Positions 1 through 8,912 of a stretch of DNA of 64,000 bases are shown piece after piece. This DNA comes from Vibrio profundi (GTDB taxonomy: Bacteria; Pseudomonadota; Gammaproteobacteria; Enterobacterales; Vibrionaceae): NCBI RefSeq assembly GCF_005281835.1, contig NZ_RZIS01000010.1, forward strand, positions 62,001 through 126,000, read 5' to 3'. Under the pieces are notes generated by a model. It worked only from the letters and a program-made list of their open reading frames with translations. It had not been told where the DNA came from and did not search any database. How positions within the stretch are numbered: position 1 is the first letter of the stretch; each line of letters begins with the position of its first letter. Made by a program: the position numbers and the translations under genes.

Positions 1-737
1 GGGACAGGAGAATGTTGGTTGGTCCAGGCCATTATCGACGCAGAATCAACATTTTGATTATTTTCATCAACGATCGTGTGGTACAGCCCAACCACGATCG
101 CGGAATAGCCACTATTACTGCTGTCGTTCACGTGGGACTGCCAGTCGCTCAGGCTTTCTACATTTTCGATATCCACTTGAATAGACAGCGTTCTTCTTAC
201 CGCTTGGTATTGTTTAGAGATGAATTTCTTCGCGATTTTAGAGGTGATGCCAGAATCGAACAGTACAAGTAATTTGGCGTTTTTTTCCGGCAAGAGTTGC
301 CCGATTTCGTTGATGCTTTTGATCAATAGAGGCTGTTCTAAAACTCCAGTAATTTTGGCCTTACCTTGATTTCGCGACAGGAGTTTTCTTGGGTTGGAAT
401 TAATCCCCAAAAACACAATGCTGATCGGTTCGTTGTATAGTTTAGGTAGCATGTATTTCAGCGCGTTGTCATCGCCGAGAACAACCACGTCAGGCTTTAT
501 CTTTAAGTATTTCAGGTAGGCTTTCTCAGCCATGGCAGCAAATTCTTTCTCTGGAAGGCGTTTAGTATTCATCTGGAAAGTGTCAACTTGGTACGAGGGC
601 GCTAAGGTTTCTTTTATCCCGGTGACATAGTCTTTGTCCCACGGATACTCCGAGTGATAGCTTTCAATGATTAAGACTTTGTTTGCAAAAGACGGGGTAC
701 AGATGAGTATCAAAGCCAACAAAAAATAGGTTTTCAT
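1..737 (-). CDS. Periplasmic substrate-binding-like protein, partial
   Basis: The reverse strand reads open from an ATG at 737 to the window edge, about 245 residues, so the 3' end is missing. The first 17 residues (MKTYFLLALILICTPSF) form a signal peptide. The rest (KVLIIESYHSEYPW, VVLGDDNALKYMLPKL, ISIVFLGINSNP) resembles the ABC-transporter substrate-binding fold that often serves as the periplasmic partner of a sensor kinase. It is divergent from the kinase gene at 839, with about 100 bp between them, which suggests it presents a ligand to that kinase. The ligand cannot be told from sequence, and no permease or ATPase gene lies in the window. Confidence 0.6.
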   Translation of the reverse strand, partial: MKTYFLLALILICTPSFANKVLIIESYHSEYPWDKDYVTGIKETLAPSYQVDTFQMNTKRLPEKEFAAMAEKAYLKYLKIKPDVVVLGDDNALKYMLPKLYNEPISIVFLGINSNPRKLLSRNQGKAKITGVLEQPLLIKSINEIGQLLPEKNAKLLVLFDSGITSKIAKKFISKQYQAVRRTLSIQVDIENVESLSDWQSHVNDSSNSGYSAIVVGLYHTIVDENNQNVDSASIMAWTNQHSPV

Positions 738-838
738 AGCAATTTATTTCATTAGAGAAACCATGCTTTAAGTGTAGCTAAGCTATTCGCTTCTATACTG
801 AAAAGTATGCCATCAGTTGGCACGAGGAGCAGAATGAA

Positions 839-2773
839 ATGAGTCGGACAAAAAAGTTTGAAGACAGCGATAGCAATCCTATCTATAGCCGCATTGGCCG
901 TAGAATCATTTTGATCATGGTGATGCTAAGTGGCATGGTGACTTTGCTCGGCACAACCTTCCAACTGTACTGGGACTACAATCGAGAATTTGACAGCGTA
1001 GAGCAAAGGCAGCAGGAGATTGAATCTGTTCATGCTGAGTTGCTGGCTGCGTCTTTATGGAGCTACGACTTAGTGCTGTTGCAGCAAAAACTCGAAGGCT
1101 TGGTCAATTTGCCTAAGGTGAACTATTTGGAAATTCGCTCTGGGAGCTACACCTTTTCAGCTGGTGAGAAAGTCGATAATTATCCTATTAATGCGGAGTT
1201 CGCTCTGCAGTACCATTCTCAAATAGATGACGAAATGGAAGTGCTTGGTTCTTTGTATATGGAGTCTAATGGTGAAGAAATTTATAGCTATTTACTGCGC
1301 CAATTCTTAATCACGTTAGCCATTAACGCCATCAAGACAACAATAGTGTGTTACTTGATTTTGATGGTCTTCCACAAGAGTGTGAATCGGCGAATTTTCT
1401 CGGTGGCGACGTACTTGCGTAAATTTAATCCTCGTCATCCGAGCCAACCTTTAGAGTTGCCTTATCACCCATGGGTGATGGAAAGGGACGATGAACTCAA
1501 TTGGTTAGCCGATGAAACGAATAAGATCACTTCGAACATTCGTTTGCTTTACAACAACATTCGTTTTGAGCAAGAACGTTTCGTCGATTTTGCTAACGTG
1601 TCTTCAGATTGGTTATGGGAAACCGATGAGATTGGGCGTTTAGTCTTTGTGTCTGAAGCGATGGAAAAGACATTGAACATTGATATTCATCAACACCCGT
1701 TCATCAAAGACATTGAGGGGCTAGGGAATTCTTATGATTTACTGTCTAAGTTCAGTAAACAGGAAGACTTCTCGATGTGTGAAGTTAATATCGAAACGGA
1801 CGGACAGCGGAATTATATGTTCTTCCAAGGGATGAGTGTTTTTGATGGGGATAAATTCCAAGGGTTTCGTGGTAGTTCCATTGACGTAACGGCTCTGAAA
1901 CAAGCGCAGTTTGGTTTGGAAGATCTCAACCAGAACCTAGAGAAGAAAGTGACTGAGCGTACGCGTGATTTAGAGCAAAGTATGCAGCGTTTAGAAGAAG
2001 CGCAGGGGCAATTAATAGAATCAGAAAAACTGGCAGCGTTAGGTGGGCTGGTGGCTGGTGTGGCTCATGAAGTAAACACGCCATTAGGTATCGCGGTTAC
2101 TGCATCCTCTTTGATTAAAGAAGCCTGCAACGAACTGAATACTGCCTTTAACTCTCAAACGCTTACCAGCCAGCAATTTGCTCAGTTGATGGAGCAGATG
2201 AGTGAAGCAAGTGCGCTGTTAGAGGATAACCTTAACCGTGGCGCGAAGCTGATACGCGATTTCAAGCAAACCGCTGTCGACCAAGTGTCAGAGAGCCGCA
2301 GCCAATTTAATGTGAGCCAAACCTTAGATGCATTGATTGCCAGTATTCACCCTGAAACGCGTAAAGTGCCCGTAACACCGATTTTGCATGGTGATGCGGG
2401 AATTACCATGAATAGTTTGCCTGGAGTGCTGACTCAAGTGGTCTCTAACCTTATTTTGAACAGTGTGAATCATGCGTTTAGTGAGCAATCACAAGCGGAG
2501 ATTTCGCTAAGCTTTAAAGCGGAAGGAGAGGATATTGTTTTTGTGTACCGAGACAATGGTTGTGGTGTCGATAAGGCGCTCCATCAAAAGATTTTTGAAC
2601 CATTTTTCACCAGTAAGCGTGGTCACGGTGGTTCAGGATTAGGGCTTAATTTGGTTTTTAATTTGATACACCAAAAGCTGGCTGGTCAGTTGAGCTTTGA
2701 GTCGGAGTTAGGCGAAGGCGTAACCTTCACTTTCACCATTCCTCAAAAATTGCCACAGGAACTGAGTGAGTAG
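839..2773 (+). CDS. Membrane sensor histidine kinase with PAS domain
   Basis: This is a 644-residue inner-membrane sensor kinase. A first membrane segment lies at about 23-44, a periplasmic domain at about 45-152, and a second membrane segment at about 153-178. A PAS-like domain follows at about 245-355, then a coiled coil at about 358-398. The phosphoacceptor helix carries GVAHEVNTPLG with His410. The catalytic domain has the N box (LILNSVNHAF), DNGCGVD and GGSGLGLNLV. There is no receiver domain, so the phosphoryl group must pass to a separate protein; the HD-GYP regulator encoded next door is the obvious candidate. An SD-like GAGGAG lies about 10 bp before the ATG. The signal is unknown and may be delivered by the divergent binding protein. 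Confidence 0.85.
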   Translation: MSRTKKFEDSDSNPIYSRIGRRIILIMVMLSGMVTLLGTTFQLYWDYNREFDSVEQRQQEIESVHAELLAASLWSYDLVLLQQKLEGLVNLPKVNYLEIRSGSYTFSAGEKVDNYPINAEFALQYHSQIDDEMEVLGSLYMESNGEEIYSYLLRQFLITLAINAIKTTIVCYLILMVFHKSVNRRIFSVATYLRKFNPRHPSQPLELPYHPWVMERDDELNWLADETNKITSNIRLLYNNIRFEQERFVDFANVSSDWLWETDEIGRLVFVSEAMEKTLNIDIHQHPFIKDIEGLGNSYDLLSKFSKQEDFSMCEVNIETDGQRNYMFFQGMSVFDGDKFQGFRGSSIDVTALKQAQFGLEDLNQNLEKKVTERTRDLEQSMQRLEEAQGQLIESEKLAALGGLVAGVAHEVNTPLGIAVTASSLIKEACNELNTAFNSQTLTSQQFAQLMEQMSEASALLEDNLNRGAKLIRDFKQTAVDQVSESRSQFNVSQTLDALIASIHPETRKVPVTPILHGDAGITMNSLPGVLTQVVSNLILNSVNHAFSEQSQAEISLSFKAEGEDIVFVYRDNGCGVDKALHQKIFEPFFTSKRGHGGSGLGLNLVFNLIHQKLAGQLSFESELGEGVTFTFTIPQKLPQELSE

Positions 2774-2804
2774 CGACAGGAAGACAATTAAATCAATAGG
2801 TAGC

Positions 2805-2836
2805 AAAAGCCCCGCTTTGAAAAGAGCGGGGCTTTT
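2805..2836. terminator. Bidirectional rho-independent terminator
   Basis: A GC-rich stem (AAAAGCCCCGCT pairing with AGCGGGGCTTTT) with A/T tracts on both sides lies between the convergent kinase and HD-GYP genes, so it can serve both. Confidence 0.85.
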
Positions 2837-2903
2837 AGATTAAAGCGCGCGTAATGAATGATGCTCGCAATGAACAGCGTTCGCTATTAACAATGAGCGG
2901 GGG

Positions 2904-4454
2904 TTAATCTGGATGGTCGGCACGAATTTGTAAGAACTCATCCCAATGCTCGACTAAGAGATCAACGAGCTTAGGTTCAAAGTGTTTACCTTTTTGATTG
3001 ATGATTTCATTACGAATATCTTCATCAGACCAAGGTTGTTTGTAACTGCGTTTAGAGCCCAAGGCGTCGAACACGTCGGCTAAGGCTGTGATTCGGCCGG
3101 AGATCGGAATGTCCATTTCACTGAGCTGTGCTGGGTAGCCAGAGCCATCCCACTTTTCATGATGATACTGCGCTATGTCTTTCGCGACCAAGATCAGCTT
3201 ACGTTTTGATTGGCTGAGAATATCGACACCATATTCAACATGCTTTTGCATGATCGCCCATTCATCAGCATCTAACTTGGCTGGTTTATGCAAAATGCTG
3301 TCTGGGATCGCTACTTTACCGACATCATGTAAAGGTGAAGCGTGTTTGATCATTTGAACTTCGTGATTTGGAAGGCCGTAGAGCTGTGCCAACTTCTCAC
3401 TGAATAAAGATACCCGCTGAACGTGCGCGCCCGTTTCTTTACTCCGAGCTTCTACCGCGTTGGCTAAGTTATAAACCAACTCTTTTGAGGTCTCGCGCAA
3501 ATCGACTAATAGGTTGAGGTTTTCAAACGTAAGGCCAATATTGTGCATATAGATTTCGAGCAATTGTTTATCGAGTTCACTCAATTTACTCAAAATATTG
3601 ATATACAGCAGGCTGTCAACGCCAGAATCGTCTGTCATGTGGAAGACATAGGCATCTTCATAGCTTTGGCTCTTTTGTTGGCTGAGAGCGTACTGACAGC
3701 GATCTGAGACTTCTTGAGGAAGGACATCGAACAGGCACTCGGAATAAGCATCGACATAATCACCAGTGGCGGCTAAGGTCAGTGCTCTTGAAATCTCACC
3801 ATCAGGCCTCGGTTTAACCAAGCAATAGAACGCGGAAGCATCCAGCTGAATGAGCGAGGTGAGTTGATTGAGTACCGATGATGCATAGTCTTTTAACGTC
3901 GTTGTATTTTGAACGTTAGCGGACGCTTTAATGACTTTACTCAGTCCTTCTTTCTGCACTTCTATCGTGGTGAGGTCACGGTAGGCGCGGAGCATGGAGT
4001 AGAGTAAGGTTTTTAATTTTTGGGTGGTGAGTTCGGTTTTTTCTTTATAGTCGTCGATTTCATATTCTTGAATAACAAAGTCTTCCGGTGCTTGCCCCGC
4101 TTGTCCGGTCCTCAGCACCAGTCGTATCTTTGAGTTCTTTAATTCCTCGCGGATGTATTTTACGACTTCGAGCCCTGCGTGTTCATGCTCCATGACTACA
4201 TCAACTAACGCTAAGGCAATATCATCATGTTGAGCCAATACTTCTTTTGCTTCGATACCAGAATACGCGGAAATCAGTTCGAGCTTCTTTCCTTGAAACT
4301 TAAAGTTCGACAGCACTAATTTGGTCACTTGATGCATCTGTTCGTCATCATCGATCAGCAGCACTTTCCAAGGCGCAAGATCTTGTGATGTTTGCGCTGG
4401 TGGAATTGGTGATTGAGAGGCTTCTCTATGATCGGCAAATAAATCCATATGCAA
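2904..4454 (-). CDS. Response regulator with HD-GYP output (REC-DUF3369-HD-GYP)
   Basis: This 516-residue cytosolic protein has an N-terminal receiver domain (LLIDDDEQM with Asp35-37; phosphoacceptor Asp85 in LALVDVVME). A DUF3369-type middle region follows at about 165-330, and a C-terminal HD-GYP phosphodiesterase domain at about 335-505. The HD pair (PLHDVGK) and the signature HHEKWDGSGYP are both present, so hydrolysis of cyclic di-GMP is expected. It converges with the kinase at 839, and the two share a terminator. That kinase lacks its own receiver, so the pair is a plausible two-component system linking a periplasmic signal to cyclic di-GMP breakdown; this pairing is inferred from position only. 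Confidence 0.85.
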   Translation of the reverse strand: MHMDLFADHREASQSPIPPAQTSQDLAPWKVLLIDDDEQMHQVTKLVLSNFKFQGKKLELISAYSGIEAKEVLAQHDDIALALVDVVMEHEHAGLEVVKYIREELKNSKIRLVLRTGQAGQAPEDFVIQEYEIDDYKEKTELTTQKLKTLLYSMLRAYRDLTTIEVQKEGLSKVIKASANVQNTTTLKDYASSVLNQLTSLIQLDASAFYCLVKPRPDGEISRALTLAATGDYVDAYSECLFDVLPQEVSDRCQYALSQQKSQSYEDAYVFHMTDDSGVDSLLYINILSKLSELDKQLLEIYMHNIGLTFENLNLLVDLRETSKELVYNLANAVEARSKETGAHVQRVSLFSEKLAQLYGLPNHEVQMIKHASPLHDVGKVAIPDSILHKPAKLDADEWAIMQKHVEYGVDILSQSKRKLILVAKDIAQYHHEKWDGSGYPAQLSEMDIPISGRITALADVFDALGSKRSYKQPWSDEDIRNEIINQKGKHFEPKLVDLLVEHWDEFLQIRADHPD

Positions 4455-4663
4455 TCTCGGCTTAAAGTTTACTGCTTATCTAATAGGTTTAGCATATTTC
4501 ATAGTGATCGGTATGAAATCAAAGTGTTCTTTGGAACGAAAAAGCAATCTTGCGGTAAATTTTCTTTATATAGAGAATAAAGTTCTGTACATCGTTGTTG
4601 GGTGAATATATATTCACAAAAAGTTATTACTTATATTTTTTATTTTAGGATTGTGGTGTACCT

Positions 4664-6193
4664 ATGGAACAGACCGATATTACCTCTTTAATACCCATCG
4701 TGATTACATTAGCGCTATCGCTGACGACTCGAAATGTTGTCATTGGATTGTTTGCCGGGGTCTTAAGTGGGGTCGCGATGTTAACCGGCCTATTTGGTGA
4801 GCTAAACCCACTTGATACGTTTGGTACCATGGTAAAAAGCTACTTAGTTCCGCAGCTGACCGATAGCTACAACGCAGGTGTGCTTATGCTGTTGATCTTT
4901 ATCGGCAGTTTTGTTGCTTTGATGGAGAAGTCTGGAGGCGGTGTCGCTTTTGCTCAGAAGGTAACACTATGGGTGAAAAACAAATGCCAAGCTCAATTAT
5001 CGTCTTGGTTTGGTGGGATTATTATTTTCTTTTCCGACCTTGGTACGCCATTAATTGTCGGCCCTGTTTTTCGTCCTTTGTTTGATAAGTTGAAAATATC
5101 CAGACAAAAACTGGCCTTTATTATCGACTCGACATCTTCACCTGTTGCCATCCTGATCCCGTTCATTGGCTGGGGGGTGTACATCATGGGATTAATTCAA
5201 AAGGAATTTACTGCTCTCAGAGTTGAAATGTCAGACTGGGATGCATTTATCGGCGCGATTCCATTTCAGCTGTATGCGTTCCTAGCGATTTTTATCGTCC
5301 CTTTAGTGTCGCTGAAAAACTTAGATTTTGGGCCGATGGCAAAAGCGGAGCGCGATGCTAAAGCGGGTGTGATTTCTGGTGCGGTTAGCGATTCACTAAA
5401 ACCTTTTTCGCATAAAAATGCAAAGTCCTCTTTTGTTTGGGCACCGTTATTAGTCATGGTAGTCGTACTATGCACTATGTTGGTTCCACAAGGGTTCCCG
5501 TTCCAAAAAGTGGCGGGCTCTTCATTTAGAGCTGCGTTGTCTTCGGCTTATTTCTTTGCGGCTATTACTTTAGTGTCATTAATGGCTTTTTATGGCGTAA
5601 GGAAATTGTCTGATGGCATTTCTGTATACCTAAAGGGTATGGGAAATATGATGCCAGTTGCGATCATCTTAGTACTAGCATGGGCCTTGAGTACGGTAGG
5701 TAAAGAGCTTGGTGCGGCCGCATACATTGCAGAGCAAGCGCAAAGTGGCTTCCCTTACTGGTTAGTACCTGCGGTAGCGTTCCTGCTATCAGCGATTATT
5801 TCATTTGCGACGGGGTCATCGTGGGGGACTTTCGCGATCATGATGCCACTTGTGATTCCGACGGCCGTTGCGATTGATGCTCCATTGCTTGTGGCGATTG
5901 GCGCAGTTTTATCTGGAGGTTTGTTTGGAGATCACTGTTCACCGATTTCAGAAACTACGATTCTTTCTTCAACTGGTGCAGGGTGTGACCAGTATGAGCA
6001 CTTTAAGACTCAACTACCGTATGCTTTGATGAATGGTGCCATAGCGTTGGTTTGTTTTGTGATTGCTGGAATTACCGCAAGTGCATTGGTCGTCTTGTTT
6101 GCGCTATTTATTCAGGCGGTGACAATCATCGCTCTATCTAGCTGGGATAAAGCTAAGGCTGGTGAATATCAACAGAGTAGCGCCAGTCTGTAG
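4664..6193 (+). CDS. NhaC-family Na+/H+ antiporter
   Basis: This 509-residue protein is hydrophobic throughout, with about 11-12 predicted membrane segments. It carries blocks typical of the NhaC/ion-transporter superfamily: SDLGTPLIVGPVFRP, FIIDSTSSPVAILIPF, FATGSSWGTFAIMMP and GDHCSPISETTILSS. Members exchange Na+ for protons at the inner membrane, though some relatives carry organic acids or amino acids, so the substrate is not certain. It is a single gene, with its own terminator downstream and about 210 bp of AT-rich leader upstream. The start is the ATG preceded by AT-rich DNA with no strong ribosome-binding site visible. Confidence 0.8.
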   Translation: MEQTDITSLIPIVITLALSLTTRNVVIGLFAGVLSGVAMLTGLFGELNPLDTFGTMVKSYLVPQLTDSYNAGVLMLLIFIGSFVALMEKSGGGVAFAQKVTLWVKNKCQAQLSSWFGGIIIFFSDLGTPLIVGPVFRPLFDKLKISRQKLAFIIDSTSSPVAILIPFIGWGVYIMGLIQKEFTALRVEMSDWDAFIGAIPFQLYAFLAIFIVPLVSLKNLDFGPMAKAERDAKAGVISGAVSDSLKPFSHKNAKSSFVWAPLLVMVVVLCTMLVPQGFPFQKVAGSSFRAALSSAYFFAAITLVSLMAFYGVRKLSDGISVYLKGMGNMMPVAIILVLAWALSTVGKELGAAAYIAEQAQSGFPYWLVPAVAFLLSAIISFATGSSWGTFAIMMPLVIPTAVAIDAPLLVAIGAVLSGGLFGDHCSPISETTILSSTGAGCDQYEHFKTQLPYALMNGAIALVCFVIAGITASALVVLFALFIQAVTIIALSSWDKAKAGEYQQSSASL

Positions 6194-6217
6194 CGTTCCC
6201 ATTCTCTGAATCAATAA

Positions 6218-6246
6218 AAAAGAGGCCAAACACGGCCTCTTTTTTA
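6218..6246 (+). terminator. Rho-independent terminator
   Basis: Stem AAGAGGCC / GGCCTCTT with a short loop, followed by a T-run, placed 25 bp after the antiporter stop codon. Confidence 0.85.
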
Positions 6247-6378
6247 TATGTGATCATTTGTACAACCTTAGTTTTCGATTTCTTGCTTTCCTTTTACAGT
6301 GCCTTATAGATTAAAATTTTCTTACAATTTTTATCAGTTATTTTTAATAACCTAAACACTTAGTAAGGTACACACGCA

Positions 6379-6975
6379 ATGTCGACTAAACTCGCGAACC
6401 CTGCGCCGCTTGGCCTAATGGGCTTCGGTATGACTACCATTCTTCTAAATATCCATAACGCTGGTTTCTTTCCAATCGATTCAATGATTCTAGCCATGGG
6501 TATCTTTTACGGTGGTTTGAGCCAAGTATTAGTGGGCATGATGTGCTTTAAACGTGGCGATACTTTCGGTACTACAGCTTTTACTTCTTACGGTTTATTT
6601 TGGCTAACTTTGGTTGGTTTAATTGTTATGCCATACATGGGCTTACCAGCAAGCCCTGCAAGTTTCATGGGTTGGTACCTATTACTATGGGGTGTATTCA
6701 CAGGCTTCATGTTCATTGGTTCCCTGTGCTACCCAGTAGCGAAGCAAGTTGTATTTGGCTCTCTGACTATTCTGTTCTTCTTGCTAGCCGCTCGTGATTT
6801 CACTGGTAGTGAGTTTATTGGCATGATCGCAGGCTTTGAAGGTATCTTCTGTGGTGCGTCAGCGATTTACTTCGCAATGGCACAAGTGATCAATAATGAA
6901 TACGGTCGTACTGTTTTGCCTATTGGTGAGAAAAAACCAGCAGAGCAAGCGATGACTCAAGAAATCGCAGCATAA
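6379..6975 (+). CDS. Acetate/succinate uptake transporter (GPR1/FUN34/YaaH family)
   Basis: This 198-residue protein has six predicted membrane segments. The N-terminal block NPAPLGLMGFGMTTILLNIHNAG matches the family signature NPAPLGL (given here only as its first part) and GGLSQVLVGM follows. Length and layout match E. coli SatP (188 residues), which takes up acetate and succinate by proton symport. It is a single gene with its own upstream region and shares a terminator with the convergent symporter gene at 7072. The exact substrate is inferred from the family. Confidence 0.88.
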   Translation: MSTKLANPAPLGLMGFGMTTILLNIHNAGFFPIDSMILAMGIFYGGLSQVLVGMMCFKRGDTFGTTAFTSYGLFWLTLVGLIVMPYMGLPASPASFMGWYLLLWGVFTGFMFIGSLCYPVAKQVVFGSLTILFFLLAARDFTGSEFIGMIAGFEGIFCGASAIYFAMAQVINNEYGRTVLPIGEKKPAEQAMTQEIAA

Positions 6976-7022
6976 GTCACTGCTCACCTTATCTAGTCAG
7001 TAAGGTATTTTTTTGGGAACAT

Positions 7023-7059
7023 AAAAAAAGGGTTAGCCTATTAGGCTAACCCTTTTTTA
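7023..7059. terminator. Bidirectional rho-independent terminator
   Basis: A perfect stem (AAAGGGTTAGCCTA / TAGGCTAACCCTTT) with A- and T-runs on either side separates the convergent acetate transporter and amino-acid symporter genes. Confidence 0.9.
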
Positions 7060-7071
7060 TTTTCAGACTTG

Positions 7072-8619
7072 TTAAGCAGATGGCTGCTCAACAGGTTTCG
7101 CTTGGCTTACTTCCTCTTCAGGAGATTTGCCTGTTTTACGCTTGTATTTTTCTTCCCAGTAAGTAGCACCAGTGATGCCTAGTTTTACAGGGTTAAATGT
7201 GTATTCAGTTACACCAGCGCGTTGTTGTTCTTCGTAATCATGCAGAGCTTTGATTGCAGGCTTAGCCATGAAGAAGATGATGATGATACCAACAATGTTC
7301 AACCATGCCATTAGACCAACACCAACATCACCCATTGCCCATGCAAGGTTCGCAGTTTTTACCGTGCCGTAGAATACAGCAGTGATAAGTACAGCTTTTA
7401 GAGCGAACATCATGCCAGGGATCTTGATAGTACGACGCAGGTAAGCAATGTTTGTTTCTGCGATGTAGTAGTAAGCAAGAATCGTTGTGAATGCGAAGAA
7501 GAATAGCGCGAATGCGATGAACGGTTTACCGATGCCAGGCATTGCACTTTCAATTGCCATTTGCGTGAACACTGGGCCATTTGCACCAATGTTTGCCGCT
7601 AGGTTTTGAACAAGGAATACACCTTCAGAACCGCCATGCACGTTGTAAGCACCAGTGATGATGATCATGAATGCAGTCGCAGAACATACTAGAAGTGTAT
7701 CGATGTAGATAGAGAATGACTGTACCAAACCTTGTTGAGCTGGGTGATCAACACTTGCCGCAGCTGCAGCGTGAGGACCAGTACCTTGACCCGCTTCGTT
7801 TGAGTAAACACCACGTTTAACACCCCAACCGATAGCAGCACCAAAGCCAGCCATAGGTGTGAATGCGTCACCAATAATCATAGAGAAAACAACAGGCACT
7901 TGGCTGATGTTTAGCAAGATGATGATGAAAGCAACAATGATGTAAGCCAGTGCCATGAAAGGAACAACGACTTGTGTGAAGTTTGCAATACGTTTAACAC
8001 CACCAAAGATGATGAAACCTAGAATGATTGCGATAACAGTACCAGTGAAAATTTTAGCAAAACTGAATGTACCGATAGCTGTTTCAATCATTGCGCCAGA
8101 ACCGAATGCCGCTTCTACTGCGTTACCGATGCTGTTTGATTGCACGCCAGGAAGTAAAATACCACATGCGAAAATGGTTGCGATTGCAAAGATCCATGCA
8201 TACCATTTTTGACCCATTGCTTTTTCAATGTAGTAAGCCGGGCCGCCACGGAATTGACCTTCGTCTTCTTCTTTATAGATTTGTGCAAGTGTAGATTCTG
8301 CGTATGCGGTTGCAGCACCAAAGAAGGCTACTACCCACATCCAGAATACGGCACCTGGGCCACCAAAACCGATTGCGGCAGCAACACCAGCAATGTTACC
8401 AGTACCTACACGACCCGAAAGCGAAACGGCTAACGCTTGGAAAGATGAGATACCTTTAGTTGAACTTTTACCAGATAGAAGCAAGCGCCACATTTCAAAG
8501 AAGTGACGGATTTGAACAAATCGGGTCATTATGGAGTAGAACAAACCTGCGCCTAGACACAAGTAAATCAGCACTGGACTCCAGATTATTCCATTCAAAA
8601 AATCAACGAATGACTGCAT
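7072..8619 (-). CDS. Sodium:alanine/glycine symporter (AGCS family)
   Basis: This 515-residue protein has about 11 membrane segments. It contains family blocks SLSGRVGTGNIAGVAAAIG, GGPAYYIEKAMG, GVKRGVYSNEAGQGTGPHA and AIGWG. AGCS carriers import alanine or glycine with Na+. The gene sits close to and in the same direction as dadA, an amino-acid dehydrogenase acting on D-alanine, although 293 bp separate them and each seems to have its own promoter. A shared role in alanine use is a reasonable inference. I looked for a glycine riboswitch upstream, as known for a Vibrio cholerae homologue, and did not find one. Confidence 0.9.
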   Translation of the reverse strand: MQSFVDFLNGIIWSPVLIYLCLGAGLFYSIMTRFVQIRHFFEMWRLLLSGKSSTKGISSFQALAVSLSGRVGTGNIAGVAAAIGFGGPGAVFWMWVVAFFGAATAYAESTLAQIYKEEDEGQFRGGPAYYIEKAMGQKWYAWIFAIATIFACGILLPGVQSNSIGNAVEAAFGSGAMIETAIGTFSFAKIFTGTVIAIILGFIIFGGVKRIANFTQVVVPFMALAYIIVAFIIILLNISQVPVVFSMIIGDAFTPMAGFGAAIGWGVKRGVYSNEAGQGTGPHAAAAASVDHPAQQGLVQSFSIYIDTLLVCSATAFMIIITGAYNVHGGSEGVFLVQNLAANIGANGPVFTQMAIESAMPGIGKPFIAFALFFFAFTTILAYYYIAETNIAYLRRTIKIPGMMFALKAVLITAVFYGTVKTANLAWAMGDVGVGLMAWLNIVGIIIIFFMAKPAIKALHDYEEQQRAGVTEYTFNPVKLGITGATYWEEKYKRKTGKSPEEEVSQAKPVEQPSA

Positions 8620-8912
8620 GAGTATTTTCCCTGTTATTGACTGTTATGATTGTTTTTCGTTCGATATATTAATCTTTTTGTAATTGAATTGTTAATTTAT
8701 TTATCTGCTTTTAGCCTAATGCGTGATGGTGAGCACGAAATGCTAACGTAATGTTAATGACTAGTATCTACTAAGCTAAAAAGATCTTATCCCTGTATAT
8801 ATTCATGTGATATATGTTCTGGCAGCATTTAGTTCGGTTAACTTGCATGTATATGCAATGTATTTAATTTTGCCTTGCCAGTATAAAATAGCGTCTTATC
8901 CTATAGTGGTAC
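8620..8912. other. Intergenic region upstream of the AGCS symporter gene
   Basis: This 293-bp AT-rich stretch holds the promoter region of the symporter gene and the 3' flank of dadA. It contains an inverted repeat TTGCAT-N4-ATGCAA at 8843-8858, a possible operator. No coding potential and no riboswitch fold were recognised. Confidence 0.5.

Noticed and set aside
12..272. Forward 86-codon open frame at the left edge
   Set aside because: It lies antisense to the binding-protein gene, which has a signal peptide and recognisable periplasmic-binding-style sequence on the reverse strand.
8620..8912. Glycine riboswitch upstream of the AGCS symporter gene
   Set aside because: Expected from a V. 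cholerae homologue, but the leader is AT-rich and shows none of the conserved aptamer blocks on the reverse strand.
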